Shown piece after piece: positions 1 to 7,303 of a DNA stretch of 15,459 nt. A program made the translations under genes and the position numbers. The notes beneath the pieces are model-generated. The model did not search any database. It worked only from the letters and a program-made list of their open reading frames with translations, and had not been told where the DNA came from. The first letter of the stretch is position 1. Each line of letters starts with the position of its first letter. The stretch lies in NCBI GenBank assembly GCA_026991215.1, contig JALXBY010000248.1:1-15459 (forward strand). Direction: 5' to 3'. Origin of the DNA: Anaerolineales bacterium. GTDB lineage: Bacteria > Chloroflexota > Anaerolineae > Anaerolineales > DRMV01.

Positions 1-104
1 CTACACGCCGGTGTGGTTCATGCGGCAGGCCGTAGCGCTCCCGCAACGCCCGGTATTCGGGCATGTACCGCCCGGCCTGCCGCATGAACCACACCGGCGT
101 GTAG
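1..104. repeat. Perfect 30-bp inverted repeat at the window edge (fold-back)
   Basis: Bases 1-30 are the exact reverse complement of bases 75-104, separated by a 44-base loop (31-74). The 75-104 arm is genuine hemE coding sequence on the minus strand (YTPVWFMRQA). The 1-30 arm read in the same frame gives LPHEPHRRV, which does not fit any UroD. The repeat ends exactly at base 1. I infer a fold-back or chimeric contig end rather than a biological hairpin, but a real inversion cannot be excluded from sequence alone. Confidence 0.9.
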
Positions 105-235
105 GGTGTGGGCTGCCGATAGCACGTGGCGAGAAAGGGGGGCAGGCGGTCGGCGGACAGCGGTCGGCTGTCGGCGGTCGGCTGTCGGCTGTCAGCGGAC
201 GGCGGTCGGCGGTCGGCCGTTGGCGGTTTCAGCAT
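1..235 (-). CDS. hemE: Uroporphyrinogen decarboxylase, N-terminal fragment (HemE), cut by fold-back
   Basis: HemE removes four carboxyl groups from uroporphyrinogen III to give coproporphyrinogen III in cytoplasmic heme synthesis. The minus-strand frame from ATG 235-233 follows a GGAGGA ribosome binding site. It reaches the family signature VWFMRQAGRYMPEYRALRER at residues 48-67, including the two substrate-binding arginines of the RQAGR motif (R52, R56). Only about 69 residues are authentic; from base 30 downward the frame reads through the inverted copy, so the rest of the gene is missing. Residues 6-33 are four 7-residue repeats ([TS]AD-[RS]-[RL]-x-P type) encoded by a heptamer DNA array. 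Without them the start would be MLKPP followed by FLATCYRQPTPYTPVWF, a normal-looking UroD N-terminus. The gene lies 79 bp downstream of the amidohydrolase gene in the same direction and may be cotranscribed with it. Identity is secure; the structure beyond base 31 is not. Confidence 0.88.
   Translation of the reverse strand, partial: MLKPPTADRRPPSADSRQPTADSRPLSADRLPPFLATCYRQPTPYTPVWFMRQAGRYMPEYRALRERYGLPHEPHRRV
145..228. repeat. GC-rich heptamer tandem array, 12 units, inside hemE
   Basis: Twelve contiguous 7-bp units read on the plus strand as GGCGGTC, GGCGGAC, AGCGGTC, GGCTGTC and similar. The total length is 84 bp, which is both 12 x 7 and 28 codons, so the array leaves the hemE frame open. 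On the minus strand it encodes a 7-residue periodic peptide. It resembles in kind the short tandemly repeated heptamers known from some cyanobacteria. It sits only two to three codons after the hemE start. Confidence 0.85.
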
Positions 236-262
236 TCGTGTTCCTCCTTCAAGCACTCAACA

Positions 263-325
263 TACTTACTGCTGATTGCTGACTGCTCACTGCTCACTGC
301 TCACTACTGATTGCTCACTGCTCTC
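263..325. repeat. Heptamer tandem array, 9 units, hemE/amidohydrolase junction
   Basis: Nine 7-bp units on the plus strand: TACTTAC, TGCTGAT, TGCTGAC, TGCTCAC (three times), TACTGAT, TGCTCAC, TGCTCTC. This is a different heptamer family from the array at 145-228. It fills most of the 79-bp gap between the two minus-strand genes and overlaps the end of the amidohydrolase gene. That gene's TGA stop (317-315) lies inside a TGCTCAC unit. Confidence 0.8.
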
Positions 326-2315
326 CGCGGTCGGCTGCCATCTGCCAGTACTCTTCCCGCACTGGCGGGACGTCCGCCAGGCCCAGGGCCTGCAGCAGGG
401 CTTCGATGGCCCGGGCCTTTTCCTCGGCATCCCGGGCGCTCCAGGTCCGGGCCTTGATTTCCAGGAATGTCCCCAGTGGGGGTTGCTCCACCCGGTCCAG
501 GTTCAGGTAGAACTCGGTGCCCTGGAAGCGCACTTTCCAGCGCCGGCGTTCCTTCACGATGGAGACCTCCCGCTGGGGTCGGAAATACTCCCGGTAGAAG
601 CGCAGGCTGTGGGTCGCGGGGGCCAGGTACCGGCTTCGGTACAGGCCGATGGCGTGGGGGTATTCCCGCACCCGGGAGGGGCCAATCAGGGTCAGGCGGT
701 AGCGGGCGCGCGTGGTGCGTCCCTGGGCGTCCAGATACACGTCCTCCCGATAGCGCAGCACCTGCTCTTCGTCGTCGAAGAAGAAGTACGTATCGTACTG
801 GCGGTAGTGGCGGGTGTAGAGGATGTCGATTTCGGGATGGGTGTGCACGGCCCGGAGCACGGCTTCGGGGTCGGCTACCGGCACCTTGACCTGGACCTCG
901 TAACTCTCCTCTTCCCGGGCCTGTTCCAGGGCCACCAGCTTGGCGTGCACCGAACGCTCTCGTTCGATGAGGAATGCGTCGATGCGGCGGGCCACGTCCT
1001 GGGCCTGGGCCAGCAGTTCCTCCACATCGACCGTGAGCAACTGGCGGTCCCGCATCAACCAGCGGCCTTCGACCATCACGTCGGTCACATCGGTGGACTT
1101 GGCCGCATAGACCAGCTGGGCGTAGATGCCCCTGGGGTTCCGCCGAAAGCGGGGCTGGTTGTGCACCGGGGAAATGTCCACCAGAATCAGGTCAGCCCGC
1201 TTGCCGGGTTCCAGGGAACCGATGCGGTCCTCCAAGTGCAGGGCCCGCGCACCCAGGCGGGTAGCCATCTGCAACACGGTTTCCGCGGGCAATACCGTGG
1301 GGTCGCCTGTTGCGCCCTTGGCCAGCAGCGCGGCCAGGCGCAGTTCTTCGAACATGTCCAGGTCGTTGTTGGAGGCAGGGCCATCGGTGCCGATGCCCAC
1401 GGCCAGGCCGACTTCGAGCATCCGGGCCACGGGCGCGATGCCCGAAGCCAGTTTGAGGTTGGAGGAGGGGTTGTGGGCCACGCCCGCGTTGTGGTGCTTG
1501 AGGGTGTACATTTCTCCTTCGTCGATGTGGACGCAGTGCGCGGCGATGACCTTGGCCTCAAACAGGCCCTGCTTTTTGACGTAGGGGATGACCGGCATGT
1601 TGTGCTCGGCCCGGATGTCGGCCACTTCCTGCGCGGTCTCGGCCAGGTGGATGTGCAAAGGTACGTCATACTTCAGGGCGAGTTGGGCCGCACGACGGAG
1701 CATTTCCCCAGTGCAGGTATAGGGCGCGTGGGGAGCAATCGCGGGCACAATCAGGGGATGCCCCTTCCAGGCCTGGATGAAGGCTTCGGCCCGTTCCATA
1801 CCTTCTTCAAAGGAAGGCGCATCGGGTGCGGGGAACTTGAGCACGGTCTGGCCGCACACGGCCCGCAGGCCGGCCTCCGCGGTGGCCCGGGCCACCTCTT
1901 CCTCGAAGTAGTACATATCTGCGAAGGTGGTTACCCCGCTGCGGATGAGTTCAGCCGCGGCCAGGAGCGTCCCCAGGCGGACGAATTCCGGGGAAACGAA
2001 GGCCCGTTCCACGGGCATCATGTAGCCCAGGAGCCAGACGTCCAGGCGCAGGTCGTCGGCCAGGCCCCGGAGCAAGGTCATGGGGACGTGGGTATGGGCG
2101 TTGACCAGGCCCGGCATCACCACCCGGCCCTGCGCGTCGATGGTTTCCTTCGCCTGGTAGCGGGACCGGAGTTCCCGGTCTTCCCCCACCGCGACCACCG
2201 CGCCATCGCGAACAGCCACGGCCCCGGGTTCGTAGATGGTGCCCTGCTTGTCCATGGTCAGCACGATGCCGTTGGTAATCAGCACGTCCACGGGAATTGG
2301 GTCCACCCGCTGCAT
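315..2315 (-). CDS. Amidohydrolase (SAH/MTA deaminase-like) fused to a C-terminal CYTH domain
   Basis: 666 aa. Residues 1 to about 455 are a metal-dependent amidohydrolase of the MtaD/SsnA type. They show HTH (74-76), the APHAPYTCT segment (about 194-202), HIHLAET (221-227), AAHCVH (258-263, H260) and GTDGPASNNDLDMFEE with D311. All metal ligands expected for the family are present. Known members deaminate S-adenosylhomocysteine, methylthioadenosine or related aminopurines; the substrate here is inferred. Residues about 471-645 look like a CYTH (CyaB/thiamine triphosphatase) beta-barrel: EVQVK (473-477) in place of ExExK, VLRYRE (519-524), the KERRRWKVRF strand, and GTFLEIKA (615-622). A typical deaminase is 430-460 aa, so the extra 200 residues are a real fusion, joined by a charged helix (430-470). 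The start was chosen at ATG 2315, 7 nt after AGGAGG (2328-2323); the adjacent ATG at 2318 is only 4 nt away and remains possible. The C-terminal end runs into a heptamer repeat. Confidence 0.85.
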   Translation of the reverse strand: MQRVDPIPVDVLITNGIVLTMDKQGTIYEPGAVAVRDGAVVAVGEDRELRSRYQAKETIDAQGRVVMPGLVNAHTHVPMTLLRGLADDLRLDVWLLGYMMPVERAFVSPEFVRLGTLLAAAELIRSGVTTFADMYYFEEEVARATAEAGLRAVCGQTVLKFPAPDAPSFEEGMERAEAFIQAWKGHPLIVPAIAPHAPYTCTGEMLRRAAQLALKYDVPLHIHLAETAQEVADIRAEHNMPVIPYVKKQGLFEAKVIAAHCVHIDEGEMYTLKHHNAGVAHNPSSNLKLASGIAPVARMLEVGLAVGIGTDGPASNNDLDMFEELRLAALLAKGATGDPTVLPAETVLQMATRLGARALHLEDRIGSLEPGKRADLILVDISPVHNQPRFRRNPRGIYAQLVYAAKSTDVTDVMVEGRWLMRDRQLLTVDVEELLAQAQDVARRIDAFLIERERSVHAKLVALEQAREEESYEVQVKVPVADPEAVLRAVHTHPEIDILYTRHYRQYDTYFFFDDEEQVLRYREDVYLDAQGRTTRARYRLTLIGPSRVREYPHAIGLYRSRYLAPATHSLRFYREYFRPQREVSIVKERRRWKVRFQGTEFYLNLDRVEQPPLGTFLEIKARTWSARDAEEKARAIEALLQALGLADVPPVREEYWQMAADRGEQ

Positions 2316-2318
2316 CAT

Positions 2319-2566
2319 ATTTCCTCCTGTGGTCAGTGGCGTCCATGCCGTGGGATTGGGCAAATCGCCTGGCGAAAACGTATAAGCCAGTATAATTCGA
2401 AAGCCCCGTGCGAGAAGGGATTTTGCCGTAATTCCAGTCCATCTTCATATTGGATACCCAGGCGGCCGCCTGCCGCGCCCTTGCTTTGCCCGTCCCCCTG
2501 GGGCACAATACAAGCGCATGCGTTGACCAGCAGCGCCGCACATTTCCCCAAAAGGTGGAGGGTGTC
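2319..2566. promoter_or_regulatory. Divergent intergenic region with candidate promoters
   Basis: This 248-bp stretch separates the minus-strand amidohydrolase from plus-strand cpaF. Overlapping -10-like boxes occur on both strands: TATAAT at 2391-2396 (plus) and TATACT at 2394-2389 (minus), neither with a good -35. A second plus-strand candidate is TTGCTT (2481-2486), 17 bp, CACAAT (2504-2509), about 58 nt before the cpaF start. The AT-richer patch at 2375-2440 stands out from the GC-rich surroundings. I see no RNA gene or credible small ORF here. Promoter positions are guesses from consensus. Confidence 0.4.
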
Positions 2567-3940
2567 ATGTCTTTGCTCAGACGACTGTCCAAGGATTCCG
2601 GACAGGGAGGCTCGGGGAACACGAAACGGCCGGTGTTGCGCCCGCAGGAGCAGCGGGTAAGTACGCGGCAGCAGGTCCAGAGCGACCTGCTCCGGCGGGT
2701 CCAGAACCGCCTGCTCAACCAACTGGACCCCAACCTGGACCTGACCAAGGCCGACGAGGTCAAGCGCACCATCCGGGAACTGCTGGACCAGATTCTGCAG
2801 CAAGAAAACATCCTGCTTTCCCGGACCGAACGGCAGCGGCTTTTCGAACAAATTGTTGCGGAAATTTTGGGCTTCGGCCCGCTGCAGCCCCTACTGGAAG
2901 ACGACACCATCACCGAAATCATGGTCAACGGGCCCAAGCAGGTTTACGTGGAGCGCAAGGGCAAACTCTACAAAACCAACGTTCAGTTCCAGGATGACGA
3001 CCATGTGATGCGCATCATCGAGCGGATTCTGGCCCCCCTGGGCCGCCGCGTGGACGAATCTACACCCTACGTGGACGCCCGCCTGCCCGATGGCTCCCGT
3101 GTGAACGTGGTGATTCCCCCCATCGCCCTCAACGGCCCGACGATTACCATCCGGAAGTTCTTCCGTACGCCGCTGACCGCGGAAGACCTCATCCGGCTGG
3201 GAAGCCTGACCCCCGAAGCCCTGGAGTATCTCAAGGCCGCGGTGGTCTCCCGCTTGAACATCATCGTGGCTGGCGGTACGGGGTCCGGGAAAACCACCTT
3301 GCTCAACATCCTTTCCAGTTACATTCCGGACGATGAGCGCATCATCACCATCGAGAACGCGGCCGAACTGCAGCTCCGGCAGGAACACGTGGTCCGCCTG
3401 GAATCCCGGCCGCCCAACATCGAAGGCAAGGGCGAAATCACCATCCGCCAGCTGGTCATCAACTCCCTGCGGATGCGCCCGGACCGCATCATCGTGGGTG
3501 AGGTGCGTGGCGGCGAGGCCCTGGACATGCTCCAGGCCATGAACACCGGCCACGATGGTTCCATGAGCACCCTGCACGCGAACAGCCCGCGGGATGCCAT
3601 CTCCCGCCTGGAGACCATGTGCCTGATGGCCGGTGTGGAACTGCCCGACCGGGCCATCCGGGAGCAAATCGCCTCCGCGGTGGATGTGATTGTGTTCGCA
3701 GAACGCATGCGGGACGGCAGCCGCAAAGTGACCCGGATTTCCGAAATCACCGGCATGGAAGGCGACGTGATTCAGATGATGGACATCTTCGCCTTCGAGC
3801 ATCAGGGCTACCGGGATGGCAAGGTGCATGGGCGGCTCAAGCCCACGGGCTTGCGTTCCCGCTTCATGGACCGCTTCCGCGAGGCCGGCATCTACCTGCC
3901 GCCTTCGGTGTTCGGCATCGGGGTTGCGTCCCGGCGATAG
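2567..3940 (+). CDS. cpaF: CpaF/TadA-type secretion ATPase
   Basis: 457 aa, the hexameric cytoplasmic motor that powers assembly of Flp/Tad pili or a related type II/IV-like secretion machine. After a variable, charged N-terminus (1-90) comes the N-terminal domain with GFGPLQPLLEDDTITEIMVN (102-121). The RecA-like domain has Walker A GGTGSGKT (236-243), the acidic segment ITIENAAELQL (260-270), Walker B IIVGEVRG (308-315) and the His box STLHAN (334-339). Length and motif order are normal for the CpaF branch. The start is ATG 2567, preceded by GGAGGG (2557-2562) with 4-nt spacing; an upstream in-frame ATG at 2450 lies in the promoter area and encodes a non-conserved leader. tadB follows after 66 bp. 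No pilin, prepilin peptidase, CpaE or secretin gene is nearby, so the substrate of the machine is not shown. Confidence 0.93.
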   Translation: MSLLRRLSKDSGQGGSGNTKRPVLRPQEQRVSTRQQVQSDLLRRVQNRLLNQLDPNLDLTKADEVKRTIRELLDQILQQENILLSRTERQRLFEQIVAEILGFGPLQPLLEDDTITEIMVNGPKQVYVERKGKLYKTNVQFQDDDHVMRIIERILAPLGRRVDESTPYVDARLPDGSRVNVVIPPIALNGPTITIRKFFRTPLTAEDLIRLGSLTPEALEYLKAAVVSRLNIIVAGGTGSGKTTLLNILSSYIPDDERIITIENAAELQLRQEHVVRLESRPPNIEGKGEITIRQLVINSLRMRPDRIIVGEVRGGEALDMLQAMNTGHDGSMSTLHANSPRDAISRLETMCLMAGVELPDRAIREQIASAVDVIVFAERMRDGSRKVTRISEITGMEGDVIQMMDIFAFEHQGYRDGKVHGRLKPTGLRSRFMDRFREAGIYLPPSVFGIGVASRR

Positions 3941-3950
3941 CGCAAAGCCC

Positions 3951-3978
3951 GGGGGAAAGGTGCTTTCCACCTTCCCCC
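3951..3978 (+). terminator. Intercistronic hairpin between cpaF and tadB
   Basis: GGGGGAAAGGTG (3951-3962) pairs with CACCTTCCCCC (3968-3978) around a 5-nt CTTTC loop, with one bulged A. No uninterrupted U-run follows; only CTTTT occurs about 10 nt later. It may be a weak attenuator or an RNA-stabilising hairpin that sets different levels of cpaF and tadB rather than a full terminator. Confidence 0.4.
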
Positions 3979-4006
3979 AACAAATGCTTTTGGGAAAGGC
4001 GGTGGT

Positions 4007-5011
4007 ATGGCTGCCCTGACGGCTCTGCTGCAGCCCCTGCTTTCGGACCCGCTGATGCTGGCCATCGTTGCCGGCATTGGCGTGGTGTTCCTGCTTCTGG
4101 TGGGCATCGTGGTGAGCACCTTGAGCACCCGCCGGGAGCTGGAGCGCCTGGAGTCCATGATGTCCCCCGAAGAGCGGGCCGTCATGAGGGAAACGGCCCG
4201 CCAGCTGGAAGAACAGGCCCGGCTGGAGGAACTGAACCGGCGTTTGGAGCAGACCTCCTGGTGGGAGAACTTACGCTGGGAACTCAGCCGGGCCGGGCTG
4301 CGACTGCGCCCCGGAGAGTACCTGTTGATGCGGGCCATGGCCGTGGTCATCGGGGGGCTTTTGGGGTTCATCTTCGGGGGACGGTTGCGTTTGCTGTTCA
4401 CCCTGTTGGGCCTGGTATTGGGCTTCTTCGGTTTTGGCTGGTACGTCAAGTTCCGGCAGCGGCGCCGCGTGCTCCAGTTCGAAAGTCAGCTGGTGGATAC
4501 CCTCAACCTGCTCATCAACAGCCTGCGGGCTGGTTTCTCCCTGCTTCAGGCCATGGACGCGGTGGCCAAGGAAATGCCGCCGCCCACGGGCGAGGAGTTC
4601 CGGCGTCTGGTCCAGGAAGTGCAACTGGGGATTCCCATGGAGGACGCGCTGGACAACCTGGTCAAGCGCATCCCCAGCGAGGACCTGGACCTGGTGGTCA
4701 CGGCCATGAAAATCAACCGGGAAATCGGCGGCCCCTTGACCGAGTTGTTGGAAACCGTGGTGGATACCATCCGGGAGCGCATCCGCCTCAAGGGCGAAAT
4801 CCGGGCCATGACCGCGCAGGCGCGGCTTTCGGGCCTGGTGCTTTCCCTGGTTCCCGTCTTCCTTTTCCTTTGTATTCTGCGGATTGCGCCCAACTACATG
4901 GGTGAATTCCTGAACAACGGGCTGGCTGGGTACGCGGTCCTGGGTCTGGCCGCGATGCTGGTGATTGCAGGGTACTTCACCATGCGCAAACTGGGCGAAA
5001 TCGAGGTGTAG
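4007..5011 (+). CDS. tadB: TadB-like pilus/secretion platform membrane protein
   Basis: 334 aa inner-membrane protein of the T2SSF (GspF-like) family, which works with CpaF and TadC as the platform for Flp/Tad pilus assembly. It has an N-terminal membrane segment (about 17-39) and a charged helical cytoplasmic stretch (41-90). A hydrophobic hairpin follows (about 108-146), then the T2SSF domain (about 155-285) with QLVDTLNLLINSLRAGFSLLQAMDAV, and two C-terminal membrane segments (275-294 and 306-324). Start ATG 4007 follows a weak AAGGCGG site. The stop is separated from the tadC ATG by only 2 bp, so translation is probably coupled. TadB and TadC are distinguished here by order and motif style. 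Confidence 0.88.
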   Translation: MAALTALLQPLLSDPLMLAIVAGIGVVFLLLVGIVVSTLSTRRELERLESMMSPEERAVMRETARQLEEQARLEELNRRLEQTSWWENLRWELSRAGLRLRPGEYLLMRAMAVVIGGLLGFIFGGRLRLLFTLLGLVLGFFGFGWYVKFRQRRRVLQFESQLVDTLNLLINSLRAGFSLLQAMDAVAKEMPPPTGEEFRRLVQEVQLGIPMEDALDNLVKRIPSEDLDLVVTAMKINREIGGPLTELLETVVDTIRERIRLKGEIRAMTAQARLSGLVLSLVPVFLFLCILRIAPNYMGEFLNNGLAGYAVLGLAAMLVIAGYFTMRKLGEIEV

Positions 5012-5013
5012 CG

Positions 5014-5976
5014 ATGAACGTGCTGGTGATTTTGCTGGCCCTTCTGCTTCTGTTGGCCCTGGGGGGGTTTCTGGTTTGGGCAGCCATCCGGGCGCAACAG
5101 GCGGAAGAGGACGTAGAAACCCGGGTTTTCGCTTACCTGGAAGAAGGACGGGAACTCAACATCCGCTCCATCGAAGAACTGGAACTGCGGCAGCCCTTCA
5201 GCGAGCGGGTGCTCTACCCCCTGGCCCGTAGCATCGGCAACGTGCTGCTGCGCTTCACGCCTCAGCGGATGTTGGCTTCGGCGGAACTGGACCTGATTCG
5301 GGCCGGGTTGCGTTCCAAGATGGACCCCGCGGTGTTCCTGGGCCTGCGCCTGCTTCTGGGCGTGATGATGATTGCCCTGGCGTTGTTCGTGCTCCGTTTC
5401 GCGAACCCGGATGCCGCGCGGCGTTTCGGCCTGCTCATGGTGCTCATGTTCGGCTTTCTGGGCTATTACCTGCCCTTCCTCTACGTGCAACGGCGCATTC
5501 GTCAGCGGCAACGCATGATTCTCAAGGCCCTGCCCGATGCCCTGGACCTGATTACCGTGGGCGTGCAGGCCGGCTTGAGTTTCGACGGCGCGTTGCAGCA
5601 GATTGTGGACAAATGGGAGAACGAACTGGCCCTGGAGTTCGCGCGGGTCTTGCGAGATATCCAACTGGGGAAACCCCGCAGTGAAGCCCTCAAGGACATG
5701 GCCGAGCGGGTGGGGCTGCCCGAACTTTCCAGCTTCGTGGCCGCCATCGTGCAGGCGGAACAGCTGGGCGTCAACCTTTCCAACATCCTCAAGGTGCAAT
5801 CCGACGCGATGCGGCTCAAACGTCGGCAGCGGGCCGAGGAGGAGGCCCATCAAGCGCCCATCCGAATGATTTTCCCCCTGGCCTTCCTGGTCATGCCGGC
5901 CATGTTCATCATCCTGTTGGGTCCGGCGTGCTTCATCGTGTTCAAGTCGGGCGTGTTCGGTGCCATGGGTGGGTAG
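5014..5976 (+). CDS. tadC: TadC-like pilus/secretion platform membrane protein
   Basis: 320 aa, second T2SSF-family platform protein. It shows an N-terminal membrane segment (3-24), a membrane pair (about 108-128 and 137-158), and the conserved cytoplasmic T2SSF region with LPDALDLITVGVQAGLSFDG (173-192). A C-terminal membrane segment (about 285-309) follows KRRQRAEEEAHQAPIRMIFP, which matches the TadC-type ending. The start ATG lies 2 bp after the tadB stop with GAGGTG upstream, inside the tadB coding end. The cpaF-tadB-tadC order is the core of Tad loci; in Chloroflexota such trios can be remote from their pilin genes. No pilin or TadE/F/G-type genes follow; comF does. Confidence 0.88.
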   Translation: MNVLVILLALLLLLALGGFLVWAAIRAQQAEEDVETRVFAYLEEGRELNIRSIEELELRQPFSERVLYPLARSIGNVLLRFTPQRMLASAELDLIRAGLRSKMDPAVFLGLRLLLGVMMIALALFVLRFANPDAARRFGLLMVLMFGFLGYYLPFLYVQRRIRQRQRMILKALPDALDLITVGVQAGLSFDGALQQIVDKWENELALEFARVLRDIQLGKPRSEALKDMAERVGLPELSSFVAAIVQAEQLGVNLSNILKVQSDAMRLKRRQRAEEEAHQAPIRMIFPLAFLVMPAMFIILLGPACFIVFKSGVFGAMGG

Positions 5977-6020
5977 TCGTCGTTGGCCCCTTTGTGGGCG
6001 GCATGATTTGAACACCTCCG

Positions 6021-6734
6021 ATGGACTGGCGTTTGCGGCTGGCCGATGGTTTCTGGCAGGTTTGGGATGCGTTGTTTCCACCCCGGTGTGCGGGATGCGG
6101 GGAAACGGGGTACCGGCTCTGTCCTTCGTGTAGCCAGAAGGTGCAGCCTTTGCCCAAGCCCCGGTGCCCCCGTTGTGCCATGCCACTCCCTTCGGAAGAC
6201 GTGACCTGCCCCCATTGCCGTCACCCCCGGTGGCGCCTGTTGCGGGCTGAGGCCCTGGCTGTGTACGAGGGCCCCTGGCGGCAGGCCATTCAACAGTTGA
6301 AATACCGTCGGGACCGGGGCCTGGCTTTGCTCTTCGCCGAAGCCGCAGCCCGTTACTTGCAGAGGCTGCACTGGCCGGTATCGTGCGTGGTGCCGGTGCC
6401 CCTTTCCGAGGCCCGGCAGCGGGCGCGGGGGTACAACCAGGTGGCCTTGTGGGCCGAACGCGTCGCGCGGGCCCTGGAGTTACCCTATTTCCCCCACCTT
6501 GTGCGCCGGGTGCGGGATACCCCAAGTCAGGTCGGCCTGGAGCGCACCGCCCGCTGGACCAACATGCGGGACGCCTTTGAAGCCGAGGCCCAGGCCTATG
6601 GTTGCCGGGTCTTGTTGGTGGATGACGTCCTGACCACCGGCGCGACCATGAACGAGGCCGCGGCTGCGTTGCTCCGCCGGGGCGCGGTTTCCGTGTATGG
6701 CTTCGCCCTGGCCCGAACGTTGCTTCAGGAGTGA
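6021..6734 (+). CDS. comF: ComF family phosphoribosyltransferase with double zinc finger
   Basis: 237 aa. The N-terminus has two four-cysteine zinc-binding modules: C23/C26/C34/C37 and C49/C52/C63/C66. The C-terminal type I phosphoribosyltransferase fold has VVPVPLSEARQRARGYNQ (123-140) and the PRPP loop VLLVDDVLTTGATM (197-210). ComF (GntX in gammaproteobacteria) is a cytoplasmic protein needed in late DNA uptake steps in several competent bacteria; its exact activity is unsettled. Length is normal. Start ATG 6021 is the only reasonable one, because the in-frame ATG at 6003 is followed by a stop. No Shine-Dalgarno is visible upstream, so it may be leaderless or poorly translated. It lies 44 bp after tadC; shared transcription with the pilus-type genes is possible but not shown. 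Confidence 0.9.
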   Translation: MDWRLRLADGFWQVWDALFPPRCAGCGETGYRLCPSCSQKVQPLPKPRCPRCAMPLPSEDVTCPHCRHPRWRLLRAEALAVYEGPWRQAIQQLKYRRDRGLALLFAEAAARYLQRLHWPVSCVVPVPLSEARQRARGYNQVALWAERVARALELPYFPHLVRRVRDTPSQVGLERTARWTNMRDAFEAEAQAYGCRVLLVDDVLTTGATMNEAAAALLRRGAVSVYGFALARTLLQE

Positions 6735-6775
6735 CGCGAGCCGTCCCTGCCACTCTCCCTTCAGGAGCCAGGACC

Positions 6776-7279
6776 ATGGCAGACCCTCAAAAGGTGCGGG
6801 CAACGGATTACACCGTCGTGCCCCGGACGCTCATCTTCCCCGTACTGGGCGAGCGGGTGTTGTTGCTCAAGGGCGCGGCCCACAAGCGGCTTTGGGCGGG
6901 CCGGCTCAACGGCTTTGGGGGCCATGTGCTTCCGGGGGAAGATGCCCTGACCGCGGCCCGCCGCGAACTGCGTGAGGAAGCCGGCATCACCCCGGAGTCC
7001 ATGCACATGTGCGGCACCGTGTTCATCGATACGGGCCGGAACCCCGGGGTATTGCTCTTCGTCTTCCGGGCCGAACTGACTTCAGAAGTTTCCCCCATCG
7101 CGTCCCCGGAAGGGACGCCTGTTTGGGTCGATCCAGCCGAGTTGCACACCCTGCCTTTGGTGGAGGACCTGCATATCCTGCTGCCCCGCGTGCTCACGTG
7201 GCGGCCTGGCATGCCCCTGTTCCACGCGCTGTACCACTACGATGACCAGGGGCGTTTGCACATCCGGTTTGGTACGTAG
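6776..7279 (+). CDS. Nudix hydrolase, MutT/MTH1-like
   Basis: 167 aa. A complete Nudix box (G-x5-E-x7-REUxEExGU) runs from G49 to I71: GHVLPGE, seven residues, then RELREEAGI. The preceding LNGFGGH resembles the NGFGGK of MTH1 (NUDT1)-type 8-oxo-dGTP diphosphatases. The likely role is hydrolysis of an oxidised or surplus nucleoside triphosphate in the cytoplasm; the substrate is inferred. The start was placed at ATG 6776, 9 nt after AGGAG (6762-6766). A GTG at 6731 overlaps the comF stop (GTGA) and has TTCAGGA upstream; it would add 15 residues and cannot be excluded. It probably shares a transcript with comF. The next gene converges on it with a 24-bp gap. Confidence 0.85.
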   Translation: MADPQKVRATDYTVVPRTLIFPVLGERVLLLKGAAHKRLWAGRLNGFGGHVLPGEDALTAARRELREEAGITPESMHMCGTVFIDTGRNPGVLLFVFRAELTSEVSPIASPEGTPVWVDPAELHTLPLVEDLHILLPRVLTWRPGMPLFHALYHYDDQGRLHIRFGT

Positions 7280-7303
7280 GCGCGTCCTTGAAACGCCGCG
7301 GGG

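Noticed and set aside
1..104. Inverted repeat as the end of an insertion sequence
   Set aside because: The arms are hemE coding sequence, the loop is only 44 bp of hemE, and there is no transposase or target duplication.
276..2660. Long plus-strand open frame (794 codons) opposite the amidohydrolase gene
   Set aside because: It is antisense to a gene with full catalytic motifs; the product is low-complexity, rich in Gly/His/Gln/Val, with no domain, and it has no ribosome binding site. It arises from high-GC codon bias.
4894..6777. Minus-strand open frame (627 codons) opposite tadC and comF
   Set aside because: It spans two well-supported plus-strand genes; the product is Pro/Gly/Arg/His-rich without recognisable domains.
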